Shown here one piece after another: positions 60,211-64,000 of a DNA stretch of 64,000 nucleotides. Position numbers and translations under genes: made by a program. Origin of the DNA: an uncultured bacterium. Lineage in GTDB: Bacteria; Verrucomicrobiota; Lentisphaeria; Victivallales; UBA1829. Below the pieces are notes generated by a model, which was not told where the DNA came from, searched no databases, and worked only from the letters and a program-made list of their open reading frames with translations. Location of the stretch: contig URNX01000005.1 of the NCBI GenBank assembly GCA_900549415.1, positions 36,462 to 100,461 of the forward strand, given 5' to 3'. How positions within the stretch are numbered: position 1 is the first letter of the stretch; each line of letters opens with the position of its first letter.

Positions 60211-61374
60211 TTATGATTTTTTCTCGCCGGGATAAACGGTTCCAACCGAGAAGTTGAACAAGCGTGACGGCAGTATTTGCAGACCGACTTTTCCGCAGAA
60301 TGCCGCAATTTTTTTATTCGCGGTAATTCGATCTCTCAGATGAATTCTCTTGTTGTTGCTGGTATCGGCCTCCACCAATGTTACCAACGCGCATCTGCCA
60401 AGAGATCCTCCAAAGAAATCTCGCAAATTCATCAGTTTCTGTATATGATCCTGTTTTATCTGTCCCGCTTTACATTCAAGAATCACCAGCTGAAATCCGT
60501 CTGTGTAGACTACGTCAAATTCCTGCAAGGTTTCATAATTTCCGGACTTGCTAATTTCGAGTCCAATGCGAACTGCTTGCGGAGATGCAGAGTGCCGACG
60601 AATTAAATTGCCGACATAGTGTTCGAACCAACCACCAGCCAGAAATTTTGCCTGTTGCTGCCAGCTTGATTCAGTTGCCGTATATTCATTCCAGAGAGGT
60701 TTCCAAGATTGTATATGCTTTTTGCTCATATTTTCAGAAAGTTCTGCGAGAAACTGCTGGAACGAATCTTTCGGATTTTGTGTTTTTTTGCCATTTTTTT
60801 GAATACAGCTGGCAAACTTTTCCTGTGATCTTTGAATAACCGTTACATTCTGATACATCAGATCCAGAAGTTTCTCACTCGGCTCTGAAATATCTTCATT
60901 TGAGATTTCCATCCCGCAGAGAGCAATAAAATCTTTCAGTTCAATCTTCTCTTCCAGCTCTGTTTCGGAATAATCTTTCAGCCACAGCATTTTCCGCCCG
61001 ATGCTGTCCAAATAGAATGGCGCCAGCCAAGGACGCTTGTTGCCGAGGAGCAGTGCTATAAACGACATCGGCTTCGTCCCGCCAGTAATATTGAATGCGG
61101 ACGGAGCTTCTTCTTTATTTGTATCATCCAGAATTTCTGAAATACTTTCATTCAAAAGTCGAAAAGATACGGCAGCATTTTCTGCACCAATCAGACGAAC
61201 TTCTGCAGAAATTTGCCGGTCTTGCAATGCTTTCACAACATAATTTGCAGAATATTCCGTCTTTTTTGTTGCAAGAAGATAGTGGTGTACCCACGGTTGA
61301 AATTGAATTGCGGACAAAAATATCGGAATGGTTTGTTCACCCATAAGATGATAAACTTTTTTTACGTCAAGCAT
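60211..61374 (-). CDS. card1: Card1/Can2-like CARF-nuclease effector (DUF1887 type)
   Basis: 387 aa, starting behind AGGAGGCGCTT. The N-terminal CARF domain has FNITGGTKPMSFIALLLG around residues 92-109. The C-terminal PD-(D/E)XK nuclease has WFEHYVGNLI (~247), EFDVVYTDG and VILECKAGQ, giving the D ... E-x-K catalytic set. Length and layout match Card1/Can2, which are activated by cA4 to cut ssDNA/RNA or supercoiled DNA. First gene of the effector operon, so made together with Cas10. The nuclease motif is intact, so an active effector is expected. Confidence 0.9.
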   Translation of the reverse strand: MLDVKKVYHLMGEQTIPIFLSAIQFQPWVHHYLLATKKTEYSANYVVKALQDRQISAEVRLIGAENAAVSFRLLNESISEILDDTNKEEAPSAFNITGGTKPMSFIALLLGNKRPWLAPFYLDSIGRKMLWLKDYSETELEEKIELKDFIALCGMEISNEDISEPSEKLLDLMYQNVTVIQRSQEKFASCIQKNGKKTQNPKDSFQQFLAELSENMSKKHIQSWKPLWNEYTATESSWQQQAKFLAGGWFEHYVGNLIRRHSASPQAVRIGLEISKSGNYETLQEFDVVYTDGFQLVILECKAGQIKQDHIQKLMNLRDFFGGSLGRCALVTLVEADTSNNKRIHLRDRITANKKIAAFCGKVGLQILPSRLFNFSVGTVYPGEKKS

Positions 61375-61397
61375 AAGCGCCTCCTATATTTTTTACT

Positions 61398-61425
61398 AAT
61401 CTAGCAGTTGTTTTTGTTTTTTCAA
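61398..61425 (-). promoter_or_regulatory. Putative promoter of the type III effector operon
   Basis: On the minus strand TTGAAA (61425-61420), 16-bp spacer, TAGATT (61403-61398), 24 bases before the Card1 ATG. The -35 box overlaps the first bases of the inverted repeat at 61424-61461. Confidence 0.5.
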
Positions 61426-61461
61426 CCGTAAAAAAACAAAGAAATTCATTTTTTTACGGTT
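61424..61461. repeat. Perfect 13-bp inverted repeat between the Card1-like and viperin-like genes
   Basis: AACCGTAAAAAAA (61424-61436) and TTTTTTTACGGTT (61449-61461), 12-base spacer, touching the putative -35 of the effector operon. Could be an operator for a regulator outside this window, or a terminator-like hairpin insulating the divergent units. Confidence 0.8.
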
Positions 61462-61634
61462 CTTCAATGAAATCTGATTTTTTTGATGGAAGTAGCGGAA
61501 TTTTTTCTGTTTTCTGTCTTTTCTATGGTGTAAGCGCGAAAGAGCATTCCGGCAGGTGCTTGAAACGCTGATACATCTACGCTGAAACATAAAGTTTTGC
61601 GTATTCAAAAAATGAAACTGAAAGGATTTGTATT

Positions 61635-62474
61635 ATGATGAACTCTCGCACGAACCGTTTGAACTGGGCTGCCGGAAAAGTTATCAACCTTCATTATACG
61701 GACATCTGCAACTACCGCTGCCGTTTCTGCCATTCCCGTTTCGGCACTACTCCGCTGCGCTTTGAAGACTGGAAACGCATTATCGCCAACATCGTCGAAT
61801 CAGCCCCGGTGAAACGATTCAACCTCGCCGGAGGAGAACCGATGGCGGCTCCGTATGTGCAGAAAATGATCGATTGCATCCACGCCCTCGGAATCGACTG
61901 TTCGATCATCACCAACGGCTCTCTCCTCACGCCCGATTTCATCCGGCGCAATGCCGGACGCCTTTCCATGATCGGAATCAGCATGGATGCTTTTTGCAAA
62001 GAGGACAATATCCGTCTCGGACGTGTCGACGGCGCGGGAAGAACTCTTGCCACAGAACGCCTCGCCGAGCTTGCCGATTGTATTCATTCCGCAGGAATGC
62101 GCCTCAAAATCAACACCGTCGTAAACGCAGTAAACGTCAACCGCGATTTCTCACCGGTCATCCGCAAGATTCAGCCGGACCGTTGGAAACTGCTCCGGGT
62201 GCTTCATTTCGACCACATCAACGACAGCGCCGACGACCTCATGATTTCCGACCGCCAGTTTCAGGATTTCGTTGCCCGCCACACGGATCTGAACCCGGTT
62301 GTGGAAAACACAGAGGATATCGTCAGCGCATACATCGTTATCAACCCGGTTGGAAGACTGATCGACAATTCTTCGGGAACCATGCGTGCCGGAGAATCGC
62401 TGCTCGATCACAGTTTTGCCGATGAATTCCGGAAAATCGCTTTCAACGAGGCCGCCTACGCAAAACGTTATTAA
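61635..62474 (+). CDS. Prokaryotic viperin-like radical SAM enzyme (antiviral ddhNTP synthase family)
   Basis: 279 aa, two tandem ATGs, GAAAGGA upstream. Radical-SAM cysteines in CNYRCRFC (CxxxCxxC), preceded by VINLHYTDI as in viperin NFHFT. Other viperin marks in order: KRFNLAGGEP, SIITNGSLL, MIGISMDAFCKEDNIRLGR, LKINTVVNAVNV and IQPDRWKLLRVL, each close to the animal protein (KINSVIN, LNPVRWKVFQ). Viperins convert CTP, GTP or UTP to 3'-deoxy-3',4'-didehydro nucleotides that stop viral RNA synthesis. No membrane helix, as usual in bacteria. The C-terminus stops at ...AAYAKRY, about where viperins have KRGG-x-Y, so the last hairpin is short. It is oriented opposite to the cas genes. Confidence 0.88.
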   Translation: MMNSRTNRLNWAAGKVINLHYTDICNYRCRFCHSRFGTTPLRFEDWKRIIANIVESAPVKRFNLAGGEPMAAPYVQKMIDCIHALGIDCSIITNGSLLTPDFIRRNAGRLSMIGISMDAFCKEDNIRLGRVDGAGRTLATERLAELADCIHSAGMRLKINTVVNAVNVNRDFSPVIRKIQPDRWKLLRVLHFDHINDSADDLMISDRQFQDFVARHTDLNPVVENTEDIVSAYIVINPVGRLIDNSSGTMRAGESLLDHSFADEFRKIAFNEAAYAKRY

Positions 62475-62721
62475 CCGCTTCGGCGCCGGTTTCCGGAAGA
62501 TGAACGATTTCCACATCGGAAACATCTGATATCCGGCAAAACAGAACACTGTCCGGTGCCTGAACTGCTGCATCAAGCTGCTGCTTCAGTTGTGCGCAAG
62601 CCTGCGAATCAATATCGCAAAGCCAGACAGACTTCTGAATCCGGTGCCCGTAGTGTCTCAACCGTTTTGTAACAATCCGTAAAGTGGAAGCCTCCGTAAC
62701 ATCATAGAAAAATAAATACAT
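62443..62721 (-). CDS. cas2: Cas2
   Basis: 92 aa, ferredoxin-like fold: YLFFYDVTEASTLRIVTKRLRHYG at the N-terminus with the Asp of the YDV strand, then QKSVWLCDI and a C-terminal VEIVHLPETG strand. Part of the Cas1-Cas2 integrase complex that adds new spacers. It starts 11 bases after cas1 with a weak site (AAGGTG). Its 3' end overlaps that of the convergent viperin-like gene by 32 bases. Confidence 0.93.
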   Translation of the reverse strand: MYLFFYDVTEASTLRIVTKRLRHYGHRIQKSVWLCDIDSQACAQLKQQLDAAVQAPDSVLFCRISDVSDVEIVHLPETGAEAVNNVLRRRPR

Positions 62722-62732
62722 GGCACACCTTT

Positions 62733-63725
62733 TCAGCGGGCCGGAAGAAAACTTCCGAGGTCCGGACGATCACTTTCCTGTTCAATCCCCTGATAAATAA
62801 GTTCAGCAAAATGTTTCATAAGTTCTCGGATACTGTTATATTGACGCGAATAACAAAGAGTCAATGCATGTTCGAATTCCTTCTCAAAAGAATCCATCGT
62901 TTCCGGACGCAGGTTTACCGCGTTTTTTGCCGACTGAAAATCAGAAGCTTTCCAAGTACGCTTTGCGACAAGTTTCAAAATCAGGTTATCGCAGAAAATC
63001 GCCCGGAAAGGTTCCAGAAGATCGTAAGGCAAACCGCCGCCGTAACGGGCAGGTTCATGAAGGATTCCGCATTGACGGTCGAGTCCATGCGTTTCGCAAA
63101 GTTCCGCAAAAAGAGCGGCGGTTTTCCCGTAGCAAAATGAAAGCAGAGCATTCAGCCGATCAGGAGACGGATAACGGCGACGCCCGTTCCACACCCAGCC
63201 GCGCGGCATAAAATGGGAAAATGCGGAGTAATAGGTTCGGGCGGCAAGACCTTCAAATCCAAGCAATTCTGGAAGATCTGCAGCAATTTCAACCTGTTCC
63301 CGGCAAGCCTGAAGTTCTTTGCGCAAATTCTTGTATTCAGGAAAGGACTTCCGTTCGAAAAGACGGCGCAGCTCAACAAGTTCGCTCCGGATTTTTACAG
63401 CGACAAATTCCTTCGCCCATTCCAGCCGCCGTTCCGGATTCAGAACAAGGGCATATTGCTTAAGACGGCGCTTCATATTGGAAGGATAGCAGGGTTCAAG
63501 CCGGCCGAGAAAATGGCCATATGCAGAAAAATATACGATCCGGATTCCTTCTTTCAGACACGCTTTGATTGCCTGAGTTGTTATCTGAGCGTTTCCATAA
63601 ACAAGAATCTGTTTGATGCATCCGAGCGGATAAGCATACGGCGTTGCATCCGGTTCTGTTAGAACGAGTTGTTCGTTGTTCAAAGACAGGCGGCACATAG
63701 ATTTTTGCAGAAGAATTGTCTCCAT
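62733..63725 (-). CDS. cas1: Cas1 integrase
   Basis: 330 aa from the ATG at 63725 (METILLQKS, GAGGAG upstream), which gives the usual Cas1 length; the open frame extends 37 codons further with no support. The beta-sandwich N-terminus is followed by the helical catalytic domain with LLGFEGLAARTYYSAF (Glu), LHEPARYGGGLPYDLLEPFR (His and Asp/Glu), all metal ligands present. Inserts spacers at the leader-repeat junction. No reverse transcriptase is fused or adjacent. The gene is divergent from the CRISPR array. Confidence 0.96.
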   Translation of the reverse strand: METILLQKSMCRLSLNNEQLVLTEPDATPYAYPLGCIKQILVYGNAQITTQAIKACLKEGIRIVYFSAYGHFLGRLEPCYPSNMKRRLKQYALVLNPERRLEWAKEFVAVKIRSELVELRRLFERKSFPEYKNLRKELQACREQVEIAADLPELLGFEGLAARTYYSAFSHFMPRGWVWNGRRRYPSPDRLNALLSFCYGKTAALFAELCETHGLDRQCGILHEPARYGGGLPYDLLEPFRAIFCDNLILKLVAKRTWKASDFQSAKNAVNLRPETMDSFEKEFEHALTLCYSRQYNSIRELMKHFAELIYQGIEQESDRPDLGSFLPAR

Positions 63726-63964
63726 AAATTTACAGCTCCTCATTTTTTGCTGTTTTTGGTGTTTTTTGAGTTCAAAAATGCAGAAAAATGCGCAAAAATT
63801 TTTCTGCACTTTTACAACATACTTACAATCAAACACTAAGGAGTGTATATTTCAAGCAAAGTGCAGAAGATTTTTAAAATTTTCTATTTTTTTCTGTTTT
63901 TCGCTTGATTTTCTGCAAAACGGGTGTATAAGTATCTACAGTTCAAGCGGATTCGCACCCGCCT
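63726..63964 (+). promoter_or_regulatory. CRISPR leader / cas1 upstream region
   Basis: An AT-rich 239-base region between cas1 and the first repeat. It holds a 10-bp perfect inverted repeat TGCAGAAAAA/TTTTTCTGCA (63779-63788, 63799-63808) and two further TGCAGAA elements (63862-63868; as TTCTGCA at 63911-63917). GTTCAA at 63941-63946 is complementary to TTGAAC at the start of the repeat. No gene is seen. Confidence 0.7.
63905..63932 (+). promoter_or_regulatory. Putative promoter of the CRISPR array
   Basis: TTGATT (63905-63910), 16-bp spacer, TATAAG (63927-63932), about 32 bases before the first repeat, reading into the array. Confidence 0.55.
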
Positions 63965-64000
63965 GTTGAACTTTTGCCCCGCTTCAAGGGGATTGCGACC
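63965..64000 (+). CRISPR. First CRISPR repeat (array continues beyond window)
   Basis: 36 bases beginning GTTGAACTTTTG and ending GGGGATTGCGACC, with the inner CCCC-GCTTCAA-GGGG hairpin expected for a Cas6-processed repeat. Only one unit lies in the window, so the boundary is inferred from length (36), the hairpin and the cas1/leader context. The window ends exactly at its last base. Confidence 0.75.

Noticed and set aside
61635..62474. MoaA/NirJ/SPASM-type radical SAM enzyme
   Set aside because: No C-terminal cysteine cluster; the NGS, KIN-x-V-x-N and RWK motifs follow viperin in order and spacing.
1..64000. tRNA, rRNA or other structured RNA genes
   Set aside because: None could be recognised on reading either strand; a covariance-model search would be needed to exclude small ones.

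Overview
The window looks like a chromosomal segment from a Lentisphaeria-type bacterium (PVC group, Victivallis-like). This is inference from gene content: pseudopilin-like secreted proteins with the [24 protein letters not shown] signature, planctomycete-style Ser/Thr kinases fused to repeat domains and placed beside an ECF sigma factor, a Bat-type (MoxR/DUF58/VWA/TPR) operon, strand-loop-strand adhesin repeats and many glycoside hydrolases. No rRNA or tRNA gene was recognised that would fix the taxonomy.

Layout. 1-1.6 kb: tandem DUF4230-like genes and a broken zinc-ribbon/TM2 gene. 1.6-13 kb, minus strand: a hypothetical gene, an Fe-S uracil-DNA glycosylase, an ECF sigma / small zinc-binding protein / Ser-Thr kinase-ankyrin signalling operon, a Sel1-repeat lipo/secreted protein, two membrane proteins, a PcnB-type nucleotidyltransferase and L-aspartate oxidase (nadB). 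13-30.5 kb: carbohydrate utilisation. It has a GntR-DNA-binding/LacI-like regulator with a strong sigma70 promoter, a pseudopilin-like protein, a large secreted clan-A glycosidase, a CBM-like protein, a GH130-like enzyme, a GH78 alpha-L-rhamnosidase, an unassigned 772-aa protein, a DUF4143 ATPase preceded by three palindromic repeats, and a GH2 beta-galactosidase divergent from an AraC regulator. 30.5-41.3 kb: a six-gene Bat-like operon with a giant VWA-TPR fusion. 41.5-48.1 kb: a pseudopilin-like protein, a metzincin-motif/strand-loop-strand/FG-GAP surface protein, and a redox-membrane-NUDIX-CYTH operon. 48.1-51.6 kb: a kinase-LRR protein.

51.7-64.0 kb is the most interesting region: a complete type III CRISPR-Cas locus, probably III-D-like, with three multi-domain RAMP subunits, an HD-less Cas10 with an intact GGDD, Cas6, a DUF1874 (Crn2/AcrIII-1 family) ring-nuclease homologue and a Card1/Can2 CARF-nuclease effector, all in one tightly packed minus-strand operon. 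Cas2 and Cas1 follow, and the first 36-nt CRISPR repeat ends exactly at the window edge behind an AT-rich leader. Between the Card1 gene and cas2, on the opposite strand, lies a radical-SAM protein with the hallmarks of viperin (prokaryotic viperin, pVip).

Reading of the defence island: Cas10 would sense phage RNA and make cyclic oligoadenylate (cA4 is implied by both accessory families). Card1/Can2 would respond by degrading nucleic acid, the DUF1874 protein would remove or bind the messenger, and viperin would independently make chain-terminating ddhNTPs. The CRISPR-viperin combination, a 13-bp inverted repeat overlapping the putative effector-operon -35 box, and the short viperin C-terminus whose gene overlaps cas2 are the points most worth checking.
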